NCBI RefSeq assembly: GCF_025938095.1
Contig: NZ_JAPCZF010000001.1
Coordinates: 124,001 to 188,000, forward strand
Source of the DNA: Novosphingobium sp. JCM 18896
GTDB taxonomy: Bacteria > Pseudomonadota > Alphaproteobacteria > Sphingomonadales > Sphingomonadaceae
Length of the DNA stretch: 64,000 nt
Direction: 5' to 3'
Part shown: piece after piece, positions 6,692 to 14,819 of the stretch
Layout of the letters: each line of letters begins with the position of its first letter
How positions within the stretch are numbered: position 1 is the first letter of the stretch
The notes under the pieces: model-generated
The model's input: only the letters and a program-made list of their open reading frames with translations
What the model was told of the DNA's origin: nothing
Database searches by the model: none
Made by a program: the position numbers and the translations under genes

Positions 6692-9014
6692 AACCGATCG
6701 TCCCGAACACCTGCCGCGGCGCCGACGAGTGGAACACGACGACGCTGCCCGTCGGATCGTTCGGCGCGAACACGCTGCTGTCGAAGTTCGAGGCATAGCG
6801 CTTGTTGGTCAGGTTCGTCACGTTGAGCGAGAGCCTGGCGCCCTTGAGCGGGCCGACTTCGCCGAAGTCGTAGCTCAGGCCGAGGTCGGCGGTGAAGTAG
6901 CCGGCGAAGCTCTGGTCGTTGGTGTAGGTGTAGTAGCGGCGGCCCGTGTACTTGCCCTGGATCGAGGCCCCGAAGCCGCCCTGCTTCACGCTGAGCACGC
7001 TGGCCAGCATGGTCTTGGGCGTGTCGACCTGCTGCTTGCCCGCGGTGGCGTAGAGCACGCAGGTGGTCGTGCACCAGTTGAGGTCGTCGTCGTAGGTCGA
7101 CTTGTTGAACGAGGCCGAATTGTACCAGTTCAGCCAGGGCAGCGGCTTCCACAGCACGCCGATTTCGGCGCCCTTGCTGGTGACGCTGTCGGCGTTGTGG
7201 AACGAGTTGCCGCAACCCGGATTCTGCTGCTGGTTGGTCGGGCAGGGGTTGTACTGCAGCAGGCGGTCGTGGAACTTCACGTAGTAGCCGCTGAGCGAGA
7301 CCTGCAGCGGGCCGCTGACATAGCGGTAGCCGCCTTCGAAGCTCTTCGAGGTCTCGGGCTTCAAGGTCTTGCCCTGGACGTCCCAGACCGCCTGCGAGAC
7401 CGACTGCGGCCCCAGCTTGAAGCCGCCCTGGTACATGGCCATGTTCTCGGCATAGGAGGCGAACAGCTCGTGCTGCGAGGCGACCTGCCAGTGCAGGCCG
7501 ATCTGCGGCAGGAAGTTGTCCTTCGCGACGAGCGAGCCGGTGGCGAACTGGCTCGAGGCCGGCGGTGCCGCCTTGGCGATGCCGCGGATCGCCGTGGCGT
7601 CGGACCGGGCGTAGGTGCTCTTGAAGCCGAAATCGATGGTCAGCGCGTCATCGAGCAGCTTGACCGTGTCCTGGACGTAGAACTGGCGCGTCTTCCACGC
7701 GGTTTCCTGGACCCACTGCGCGAGATCGGGCTGGCCCTTGAGGAACTGCGCGAGGCTGAACGGGCCGGTGACGTTGGTCCACAGGTAGCGCGCGGCGCTG
7801 CTGGTGTTGTCCTCGATCCAGAAGCCGGCCTGGAGCTGGTTGAAGCCCAGCTGCCAGCTCAGGCTGCCGACCACGCCGGTGCGATCGATCGTATAGCGCG
7901 TGTCGCGGATCTGGACCGGGATGTCGTCGGTGGTGACCGTCGTGCCCTGGTTCGACAGGCCGGCGATCCAGTTGTTGCCCGCGCCCTTGTCGTTGTGGTG
8001 GTAGACCTGCAGGTGCGCCTTGAGGTGCGCGGTGACGTCCACGTCGGTGGCGATGTAGAACAGGTTGTCGTTGCGCAGGATCTGGCCGTTGGTGAAGGTC
8101 ACGTCGGCGTTCTTCTGCGGCGCCGGGGCGGCGGCGCACTTGATCGGCGTGGTGGTCACCGTGCAGGCGGCGACGCCCAGATAGCGGTTCCAGTCGGGCG
8201 CATAGCCGGCCCAATCCCAGCCGAGGCGGTTCAGCATGTCCTTCGACAGATAGGCGTCGTCGGCCTGGTTGGTGCGCGAAAGGTCGGCGAAGGCGGTGAT
8301 CTTGACGCCCTCGATCTCGTACTTGACCTTGGCGTTGAGCTGCTTGCCGGTCGACCGGATGTAGTCGCCCTGGTTCACGAACAGGTCCTGTTCGACGTAG
8401 TGGCCCGAAACGTAGGCCGAGAAGCCGTCATGCTCGCCCGTATCGAAGCGCGCGAAGACCCGGCGGCTGCGTTCGCTGCCGATCGTGCCGTTGACCTTGA
8501 GGCCGAGGTCCGCCTTCGGGTCGCTGCTGAAATAGGTCAGCGCGCCGCCGAGGTTGCTGGTCGAGGCGATGCCGAGGCCGGCGATGCCCGTGGCGAGATC
8601 GGCGCGGGCGAGGTTCTCCGAGATCAGCGCGCGGCTGATCGTCAGGCCGTTGTAGTTGTTGTAGGCGCCGTCGCCGAGCGGCATGCCGTCGAGCGTGTAG
8701 CCGAGATGGGTGGTGTTGAAGCCGCGTACCTGCAGGGTCAGCGACTGCTCGTTGGTGCCGAGTGCATCGATCGACTGCGCGCTCACGCCCGGCAGGAAGT
8801 TCAGCGCCTTCTGGATGCTGGTGCCGGGCGGCAGAATGTCGAGGTTCGCGGGAACCAGCGTCGAGACCGAGCGGGTCTCGCCGGTGCCGACGACGACGAT
8901 GTCCTGGCTTCCGGTGCTGTCTGCCTCCGCGGTGCCAGCCTCTTCGGCATGGGCCTGAACGGAAACAGTCAGACACGCAGCAGTCGTCAACGCGAAAACA
9001 AACTTCTTCAACAC
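6681..9014 (-). CDS. TonB-dependent outer-membrane receptor (first of two)
   Basis: The 777-aa protein has a signal peptide (K-K-F-V-F-A-L-T-T-A-A-C-L-T-V-S-V-Q-A-H-A), a plug domain with the L-P-G-V-S-A and V-R-G-F motifs, and a long beta-barrel that ends with Phe (G-T-I-G-F-D-F), as expected for an outer-membrane barrel. A recognisable TonB box stretch D-I-V-V-V-G lies near residue 38. GTG at 9014 or the adjacent TTG at 9011 is the likely start, both just after GAGGG; upstream codons do not look like signal sequence. It overlaps the phytase-like gene, forming a two-gene operon. The family imports siderophores, sugars, aromatics or phosphorylated compounds; this ligand is unknown. Confidence 0.92.
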   Translation of the reverse strand: MLKKFVFALTTAACLTVSVQAHAEEAGTAEADSTGSQDIVVVGTGETRSVSTLVPANLDILPPGTSIQKALNFLPGVSAQSIDALGTNEQSLTLQVRGFNTTHLGYTLDGMPLGDGAYNNYNGLTISRALISENLARADLATGIAGLGIASTSNLGGALTYFSSDPKADLGLKVNGTIGSERSRRVFARFDTGEHDGFSAYVSGHYVEQDLFVNQGDYIRSTGKQLNAKVKYEIEGVKITAFADLSRTNQADDAYLSKDMLNRLGWDWAGYAPDWNRYLGVAACTVTTTPIKCAAAPAPQKNADVTFTNGQILRNDNLFYIATDVDVTAHLKAHLQVYHHNDKGAGNNWIAGLSNQGTTVTTDDIPVQIRDTRYTIDRTGVVGSLSWQLGFNQLQAGFWIEDNTSSAARYLWTNVTGPFSLAQFLKGQPDLAQWVQETAWKTRQFYVQDTVKLLDDALTIDFGFKSTYARSDATAIRGIAKAAPPASSQFATGSLVAKDNFLPQIGLHWQVASQHELFASYAENMAMYQGGFKLGPQSVSQAVWDVQGKTLKPETSKSFEGGYRYVSGPLQVSLSGYYVKFHDRLLQYNPCPTNQQQNPGCGNSFHNADSVTSKGAEIGVLWKPLPWLNWYNSASFNKSTYDDDLNWCTTTCVLYATAGKQQVDTPKTMLASVLSVKQGGFGASIQGKYTGRRYYTYTNDQSFAGYFTADLGLSYDFGEVGPLKGARLSLNVTNLTNKRYASNFDSSVFAPNDPTGSVVVFHSSAPRQVFGTIGFDF

Positions 9015-9309
9015 ATGGCCCTCACTGATGCGGAAGCGCCTTGAGAACACGTGTCCGGCGCCCCGATTTCGTTGCGGGCGTGCCTATTTCACGCGTTGAT
9101 GACAGTCTGGCGACAAACGTTGGTCGACGGAAAAAATAGCAATGTTCGGAAACAATCCCTGCTGTGCCGGCCGCTTAGGCGATCGGGCCGAGGCTGGCGC
9201 CGGTCGTGGCTGGCTGCCGATAATCCGGTCAGTTGGTCTGCGTGCTCGCTGCCAGGCCGAATGACGCCTTTAGTTCGGAACGTTCAAGCCGTCGGGGCAT
9301 TTGCAGGCG
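9015..9309. other. Intergenic region between divergent genes
   Basis: This 295-bp stretch separates the TonB receptor from the AsmA-like gene and must hold promoters for both. It is noticeably less GC-rich around 9100-9160. I see no convincing -35/-10 pair, palindrome or small gene. Confidence 0.5.
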
Positions 9310-11154
9310 ATGATCTCCCTCGGGCGGCGCACGAAAATCGCCACAGTCATCTGCGTCGTTGTCGTCGGCAGCCTTTTCATAGGTCTCGCCGTGTTTCCCG
9401 CTGGATGGCTCAAGGGCATTGCCGAGCAGAGGTTGAGCAAGCAGATCGGCCGACCCGTCACCATTCGTTCGGTGAGCCGCGAAAGCGGTTTCTCGTTCAC
9501 GCCGGTTTTCCGGGTCGGAGGCCTGCAAATTCCCCAGGCGAAGTGGGCGGGGCGCGGCAAGCTCGCGTCTGTCGAGAGCCTGCGGATTCGCATCGCCATG
9601 TTGCCTGCTCTCGTGGGGCGAGTGGAGCCCGAACTGCTGTCTGCCGAGGGCGTGCAGCTCGACTTCGTGCGCGATGCGAGCCGGCGCGTGAACTGGCGCG
9701 ATGGCGATCCTGCGCGCGGTGAGCAGGGCGGGGGGATTTCGCTGGCGGCGATCGACAGGCTGGAGGCGAACGTGCGCTATCGCGATGCCTTGCAGAAACG
9801 CTCGATGTCGCTTGCCGTCACGATCGATCCGCACCGTGGATTGGTCGCGACGGGGCAAGGCGAGATCGAGGGAAATCCCGTTGGGCTGTCTCTGAAGGGA
9901 CCGATCAAGGCGAAGCAGGAAGCCTGGCCGTTCGAGGCGAGCATCGTCGGGCCCGCTGTCGACATGCGCATGAAAGGGGTGACCATCGGGCCGCTGAACA
10001 CGTCGGACATGACCTTACGGATGTCGGCGCGCGCGAACGATCTGAAGCTCGTCGATCGGGTGATCGAGGCGGGCCTCTTCGGTACCCAGCCCGTCAATGT
10101 CGCGGCCGACGTGACCCATCGGAACAGGCGTTGGACGATACGGGGTCTGGCGGGGACGATCGGCAGCAGTCAGCTCAGCGGAAACCTGACCGTCGACAAG
10201 AGCAGCGGTCGATCGAAACTCGACGGCGATCTGCGCTTCGCGCGCCTGGACTTCGCGGATCTATCGACCGACGCGGGTCAGCAGAAGGCGATCGCTCTGG
10301 TGCGCGCAGAGGGACCGAGAATCGTCCCCAATACCCGGATCAACATAGGCAAGATCAAGAATACCGACGGCCGCATCGCCATTCGCATCGACCAGATCAT
10401 CGGTGCCGGGAACTCTGGCCTGCGGAGCGCGGAAGGCGTTCTGACGATGGATCACCGGCTCTTGATCGCCAAGCCGTTCACCCTGCGTCTAAGCCGGGGC
10501 ACCCTGGCCGGCGAGATCCGTGTCGATCAGCGCAAGGGGCAGGCCGAACCGCAGGTCTCGATCGCGCTCGATTTGCGCGGCAGCAGCATCGATGCTCTCG
10601 CAGGCGGAGACGGTGCCGTCGATGCCACCGTGGACGGACGCCTGCGCCTCGTCGGAACCGGCAGCACCTTGCGCGAGGTCGTGGGCCGATCGGATGGCGC
10701 TATCGGCGTGATCGCGCATGACGGGATCCTTCCCGCCAAGCTGGCCCGGCTTCTCGGCTTCGACGTCGGCAAGGGGCTCTTCACCGGCGAGGATCAGCAG
10801 GCCAGGCTGCGCTGCGCCGCCATCCGGCTCGACATGCGCCGCGGCGTCGGGACCGCTTCTTCGGCGGTCGTCGACACCAGCGAGAGCCAGACCCGCGCCA
10901 CCGGTTCGGTCACCTTTCCCGAAGAACGGATCGCGCTCACCCTGACCGGGGCGCCGAAGCGAAGTTCCGTGCTCAGGTTGCCCGGCTCCGTTTCCGTGTT
11001 GGGAACGATCCGCGAGCCGTCGATCATGGTTCCCAGAGACGTGAAATCGCTGGGCAACGTGCTCAAGGCCGTGGGGCGGGCGCTCACCGGCAAGCAGGGG
11101 CCGGAGGCGGCGGATGCCGACTGCGGCGCCCTGACGGCACAGATCCTGCGCTAG
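9310..11154 (+). CDS. AsmA-family protein
   Basis: The 614-aa protein has a single N-terminal membrane anchor (residues 9-31, T-V-I-C-V-V-V-V-G-S-L-F-I-G-L-A) followed by a long periplasmic region of repeated beta strands typical of AsmA-like proteins. Known members of this superfamily bridge inner and outer membranes and influence phospholipid or outer-membrane protein homeostasis. The C-terminal AsmA segment with G-x-I-x-V-x-x-G and the paired Cys near the end (A-D-A-D-C-G-A-L) is present. ATG at 9310 is preferred to the TTG at 9301. It stands alone between divergent and convergent neighbours, so context adds nothing to its role. Confidence 0.82.
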   Translation: MISLGRRTKIATVICVVVVGSLFIGLAVFPAGWLKGIAEQRLSKQIGRPVTIRSVSRESGFSFTPVFRVGGLQIPQAKWAGRGKLASVESLRIRIAMLPALVGRVEPELLSAEGVQLDFVRDASRRVNWRDGDPARGEQGGGISLAAIDRLEANVRYRDALQKRSMSLAVTIDPHRGLVATGQGEIEGNPVGLSLKGPIKAKQEAWPFEASIVGPAVDMRMKGVTIGPLNTSDMTLRMSARANDLKLVDRVIEAGLFGTQPVNVAADVTHRNRRWTIRGLAGTIGSSQLSGNLTVDKSSGRSKLDGDLRFARLDFADLSTDAGQQKAIALVRAEGPRIVPNTRINIGKIKNTDGRIAIRIDQIIGAGNSGLRSAEGVLTMDHRLLIAKPFTLRLSRGTLAGEIRVDQRKGQAEPQVSIALDLRGSSIDALAGGDGAVDATVDGRLRLVGTGSTLREVVGRSDGAIGVIAHDGILPAKLARLLGFDVGKGLFTGEDQQARLRCAAIRLDMRRGVGTASSAVVDTSESQTRATGSVTFPEERIALTLTGAPKRSSVLRLPGSVSVLGTIREPSIMVPRDVKSLGNVLKAVGRALTGKQGPEAADADCGALTAQILR

Positions 11155-11179
11155 CAGGCGGGCTCGTCATCCTTTTCCC

Positions 11180-11494
11180 TCAGCCCTGCTCGCGGCGGCG
11201 GCGGCGCTCGATTTCTTCGGGCTCGTCTTCGTCGACGTGCTCGAGTTCGCTGCGCGCCTCGGGATGTTCGCGCAGCAATTCGTCGACCTTGGCATGGATG
11301 GCCTGGGTATCGCGGTGGGCGGCACGCTGGATGAGGAAGGTCATCGCCCAGGCCGCCAGGACCGCGCAGGCGTGCCAGTCGAACGTTTCGGGCTCGAACC
11401 AGGCCCAACCCGCGGCATAGACGGGAACGACGAGAATGGCCGCGGGTCTCGCGGTCGCGACGCCGATCGTCGTCAAGAGATTGGCAAATCCCAT
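11180..11494 (-). CDS. Low-affinity iron permease family small membrane protein
   Basis: The 104-aa protein has two hydrophobic segments (about residues 12-30 and 36-54) followed by the family-typical Q-R-A-x-H-R-D-T-Q-A-I-H-x-K-V-D-E-L motif and a charged tail (E-E-I-E-R-R-R-R-R-E). Bacterial members are named after a yeast low-affinity iron transporter, but transport has rarely been shown for them. The ATG at 11494 is preferred because GGAG lies 9 bp upstream; the ATG at 11503 sits directly on that GGAG. It converges on the AsmA-like gene with a 25-bp gap. Confidence 0.75.
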   Translation of the reverse strand: MGFANLLTTIGVATARPAAILVVPVYAAGWAWFEPETFDWHACAVLAAWAMTFLIQRAAHRDTQAIHAKVDELLREHPEARSELEHVDEDEPEEIERRRRREQG

Positions 11495-11712
11495 GTGGCT
11501 CATCTCCGTAGAACGACCGGCACAGCATTCGGTGCCGATTGCGATTTTCGGTCGTTCTCGTGAGGCGAACCTGTGAAGTCCCGCGCCTTGCCCGCGCTTT
11601 ACCCGGCCCTTGCTGCGGTCGAGGTGATCTTCTTGCGCGCGCGGGAACGGTATCCACGTTTTCGACGTTCAGGGTCCGAGGCTTGGCGGGATCCATGCCT
11701 CCTCGGAGGAAT

Positions 11713-13383
11713 ATGGCGGGTCTGCTTCAGTTCAAGTCTGACGAACGGATGAGCGCGCGCGGCGAAAGCGCGCAAGACGATCTCAGTGATATCGAGCTGC
11801 TACACAGCATCAGCGTCGCTTTGATCGGCGAGCAGGACAGGCTCGAGCTTTACGGCAAGATCGTCGATGCTGCGGTATCGATAACGGGCTCGCAGTTCGG
11901 GACGATGCAATTGCTTTGCCCGCCGGGTGATCCGTCGGGCCACGGCGGTGAATTGAACCTGCTATGTTCGCGGGGACTGCCGACCGATGCCGTCGCATTC
12001 TGGCAGTGGGTCAGTCCCGCGGCTCACAGCAGTTGCACGGCTGCGTTGAAGACCGGCCGGCGCGCCATCATTCCCGACTTCGAGAAATGGCAGGAGATCG
12101 CCGGGACCGAAGATCTCATAGCCTTCCGCCGAACCGGGATACGCTCGGCCCAGACGACGCCGCTCCTGTCGCGCGGCGGCGAACTGCTCGGCATGATCTC
12201 GACGCACTGGAGCGAGCCGCACGAGCCTACCGAGCGCGACCTCAGGCTCCTCGACATCCTGGCGCGCCAGGCGGCAGACCTTCTCGAGCGCACCATCGCC
12301 GAGGAGAAGCTGCGCGAGCGCGAGCAGGAGTTGAAGCGCAATTGTGCGGTCCTGCGCGAAACCGAGGCACTGCAGCGCATGCTCACGGGCGAACTCAGCC
12401 ACCGCGTCAAGAACATGCTCGCCACGGTCCAGGCGATCGCTTCGCAGACTCTGCGCAACTGCGAGGATCCGGCTGAATTCGTCGAGAGCTTCGGTGGCCG
12501 CATCCAGTCGATGTCACGCGTCCATTCGCAACTCAGCACCAACGAATGGAAAGCCACGCAGCTCCACGACGTCGTTCGCGACCAGATGAAGCTGGGGCCG
12601 GTCGACGAGACGCAGATTTCCGCAACCGGGCCAAACGTCGATCTAGGGGCTGCGATCGTGCCGCAGGTGGCCATGATCCTTCACGAACTCGGCACCAACT
12701 CCCTCAAATATGGCGCCCTGTCCGCGTCTGAGGGCTCGGTTTCGATCGATTGGTCGGTCTCGGGCCAGACGCTCAAGCTCCGCTGGGCCGAGCGCGGCGG
12801 GCCAAGCGTCAATGCGCCCATCCGGCGCGGGTTCGGTACGCGGCTCATCGAAGCGAGTGCGCGGGGGATCGGCGGAGACGCCCGGATGTCGATCGACGCC
12901 GGCGGGGTTCGCTGGAACATCACGCTCACCTTGCCGATCGTGCCGAGCGAGCCGCTCGCTGCGGATATGTCGGAGAAGCGCGCGCAGGCTTCGGGCAAGG
13001 CGCAGGCAAGCCTCGCTCCCGGAGCGCGGCTGCTCGAGGGAAAGCGAATTCTCGTGGTCGAGGATGAGCCGCTCTTGGCACTCGAGGTCGCCGCGGAACT
13101 CGAAATGTCCGGTGCCTTCGTGGTCGGCCCGGCCGGAAACCTCGAGGCGGCTATGAAGCTCATCGAGCAGTACCGGTTTCATGGGGCTCTGCTCGACGCC
13201 AATCTCGGTGGTCAGGGAGTCGATGACATTGCCACCAGGCTGGCCGAACAGGGAATCCCGTTCGCCTTCGTGAGCGGCTACGACCGATCATCGCTCCCCG
13301 ACGCCTTTCGCAAGATCCCCTTGCTCGGCAAGCCTTTCGATCGTCGACAATTGCTCGACGCTGCGGTCGCTCTCGTCACCTAA
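11713..13383 (+). CDS. GAF-HWE hybrid sensor histidine kinase with C-terminal receiver
   Basis: The 556-aa protein has an N-terminal GAF domain (about residues 20-190), an HWE-type kinase core with the phospho-acceptor in L-S-H-R-V-K-N-M-L-A-T-V-Q-A-I-A, the N-box H-E-L-G-T-N-S-L-K-Y-G-A-L-S, the W-A-E-R-G-G-P block and the G-box R-G-F-G-T-R-L. A receiver domain follows (V-V-E-D-E-P, phospho-acceptor Asp in A-L-L-D-A-N-L, Lys in L-G-K-P-F). HWE kinases are characteristic of alphaproteobacteria and often feed general stress or light responses. No transmembrane segment is seen, so it is cytoplasmic. Several starts are possible; ATG 11713 follows GGAGGA closely, and ATG 11749 is an alternative. 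No partner regulator lies nearby. Confidence 0.88.
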   Translation: MAGLLQFKSDERMSARGESAQDDLSDIELLHSISVALIGEQDRLELYGKIVDAAVSITGSQFGTMQLLCPPGDPSGHGGELNLLCSRGLPTDAVAFWQWVSPAAHSSCTAALKTGRRAIIPDFEKWQEIAGTEDLIAFRRTGIRSAQTTPLLSRGGELLGMISTHWSEPHEPTERDLRLLDILARQAADLLERTIAEEKLREREQELKRNCAVLRETEALQRMLTGELSHRVKNMLATVQAIASQTLRNCEDPAEFVESFGGRIQSMSRVHSQLSTNEWKATQLHDVVRDQMKLGPVDETQISATGPNVDLGAAIVPQVAMILHELGTNSLKYGALSASEGSVSIDWSVSGQTLKLRWAERGGPSVNAPIRRGFGTRLIEASARGIGGDARMSIDAGGVRWNITLTLPIVPSEPLAADMSEKRAQASGKAQASLAPGARLLEGKRILVVEDEPLLALEVAAELEMSGAFVVGPAGNLEAAMKLIEQYRFHGALLDANLGGQGVDDIATRLAEQGIPFAFVSGYDRSSLPDAFRKIPLLGKPFDRRQLLDAAVALVT

Positions 13384-13423
13384 AGGGTGGGGCGCGGCGG
13401 AAGCGCCGTCCTCGCAGCCGGCG

Positions 13424-13445
13424 AACCTTGGAACAGTCCAAGGTT
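13424..13445. promoter_or_regulatory. Perfect inverted repeat upstream of the P450 gene
   Basis: AACCTTGGA-acag-TCCAAGGTT has perfect 9-bp arms and lies 93 bp before the P450 start at 13539. It could be an operator or the hairpin that ends the kinase transcript 41 bp downstream of the kinase stop. There is no T-tract, which favours a regulatory site. Confidence 0.45.
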
Positions 13446-13538
13446 TCAATCCATACTCGGGGCCCGAAGCCGCGGGGCAGCTTGTATGATGGCCTCCTAC
13501 GTAAGCCGGTGACGAGCCTTACGCTCTCGGAGGGGATC

Positions 13539-14774
13539 ATGGCCGATACGATAGCGGACGTCGGAGTGGACGCCCTCGATCTCCCATTACTGGCCATCGA
13601 GGATTCCGGGTTTTCGCTCGATCCGGTCGCGCGCTTTGCCGAGGCGCGAACCAGGCACCCTTGGCTCGCGCGGATTTCGGTCGGCTACATCATCACCGAG
13701 CACGCGGCCATGCGCGACATCATGCGCAACGACGCGAGCATGGAAATCGGCTTCAACGACCTCGTCGAATATATGGGCGCCACGGGCACGCCGTGGGGCG
13801 AATTCATTCGCGGCACGGTGCAGACCCAGAGCGGCGAGACGCACCACCGCTTGCGCGAAGCGCTGCGCGGTGCCTTCTCGCCGCGCATGGCGAACCGCTA
13901 TCGCGGCGTGATGCGCGAACAGATCGAGGCTCTGCTCGACGAATGGCTGCCCCGGGGCGCGTTCGATTTCGAGGAGTTCGCCTCGTTCTATCCGATCTCG
14001 GTGATGTGCCGCATGATCGGCGTACCGACCGACATCATCCCTAGCCTGCGCGCTTCGCTCGAAGCGCTCGGTCTCGCCATGAGCATGGATCGCAAGCATC
14101 TGCCCGAACTCCAGCGCGGCACGCTGCTGCTCGAGGAAACCGCGCGTCGCGTCATCGCGGCAAGGCGCGGGGCGGGCCGCTCCGATGGCGAGCCCGACCT
14201 GCTCGAGGCGGTGCTTGCCGTTCGCGAGGAGGGGCAGATGAGCGAGGAGGAACTGGTGAACCTCCTCGTCTTCATGTTCGTGGGCGGTTACGACACCTCG
14301 AAGAACGTGATCACGCTGATCATGTTCACCCTGCTCGACAAGCCTGAAGTCTACGCGCGGTGCGCGGAGAGCCTCGACTATACCCGCAAGGCCATGCACG
14401 AGACCTTCCGGTACCATTCGCCTTCGACCGCGACGCGCAAGGTCGCGCAGGAATTCAGCTTCCGCGGCGTGCGCTTTCCGGCCGGCACGCTGATCATGTT
14501 CCCCTGGGGCATGTCGGGGCGCGATGCGACGGCGACGGAAAATCCCGACAGCTTCGATCCCGATCGCAAGGGCCTGCGCGGCAGCCACTTCGCCTTCGGC
14601 ATGGGCGCGCACATCTGCCTCGGGCAGTTCATCGGCCTTGCCCAGATCGAGGAGGGATTCCACGTCATCGCGCGGTGTCTGAAGAACCCGCGCTTGACCG
14701 GACAGCCGGGTTGGCGCCCGTTTCCCGGCGTGTGGGGCATCGCGGGGTTGCCGATAGCCTTCGATCCCGCCTGA
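13539..14774 (+). CDS. Cytochrome P450 (first of five)
   Basis: The 411-aa soluble bacterial P450 shows the I-helix oxygen-activation motif G-G-Y-D-T, the E-x-x-R motif (H-E-T-F-R-Y) and the haem loop F-G-M-G-A-H-I-C-L-G with the thiolate Cys. The ATG at 13539 has GGAGGGG directly upstream; the frame stays open to 13428 but that part contains a 22-bp inverted repeat and is unlikely to be coding. No ferredoxin or reductase gene is adjacent, so it must borrow electrons from elsewhere. It converges with a TonB receptor gene, which may import its substrate. Substrate cannot be predicted from the motifs. Confidence 0.93.
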   Translation: MADTIADVGVDALDLPLLAIEDSGFSLDPVARFAEARTRHPWLARISVGYIITEHAAMRDIMRNDASMEIGFNDLVEYMGATGTPWGEFIRGTVQTQSGETHHRLREALRGAFSPRMANRYRGVMREQIEALLDEWLPRGAFDFEEFASFYPISVMCRMIGVPTDIIPSLRASLEALGLAMSMDRKHLPELQRGTLLLEETARRVIAARRGAGRSDGEPDLLEAVLAVREEGQMSEEELVNLLVFMFVGGYDTSKNVITLIMFTLLDKPEVYARCAESLDYTRKAMHETFRYHSPSTATRKVAQEFSFRGVRFPAGTLIMFPWGMSGRDATATENPDSFDPDRKGLRGSHFAFGMGAHICLGQFIGLAQIEEGFHVIARCLKNPRLTGQPGWRPFPGVWGIAGLPIAFDPA

Positions 14775-14784
14775 GCAATACTTT

Positions 14785-14810
14785 CCCGGCCGACCGCGAG
14801 GCCGGCCGGG
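14785..14810. terminator. Hairpin between convergent P450 and receptor genes
   Basis: CCCGGCCG (14785-14792) pairs with CGGCCGGG (14803-14810) around a 10-nt loop. It sits in the 45-bp gap between two convergent stop codons, where a bidirectional terminator is expected, but neither side has a good T-tract. Confidence 0.45.
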
Positions 14811-14819
14811 ATCAGGGCG

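Noticed and set aside
6729-9044. 771-codon plus-strand open frame
   Set aside because: It mirrors the TonB receptor gene on the other strand and has no motif, start site or composition of a real protein.
11539-11712. N-terminal extension of the hybrid kinase
   Set aside because: The frame is open but the codons are Arg/Pro/Cys-rich without domain features, and a GGAGGA site lies just before the ATG at 11713.
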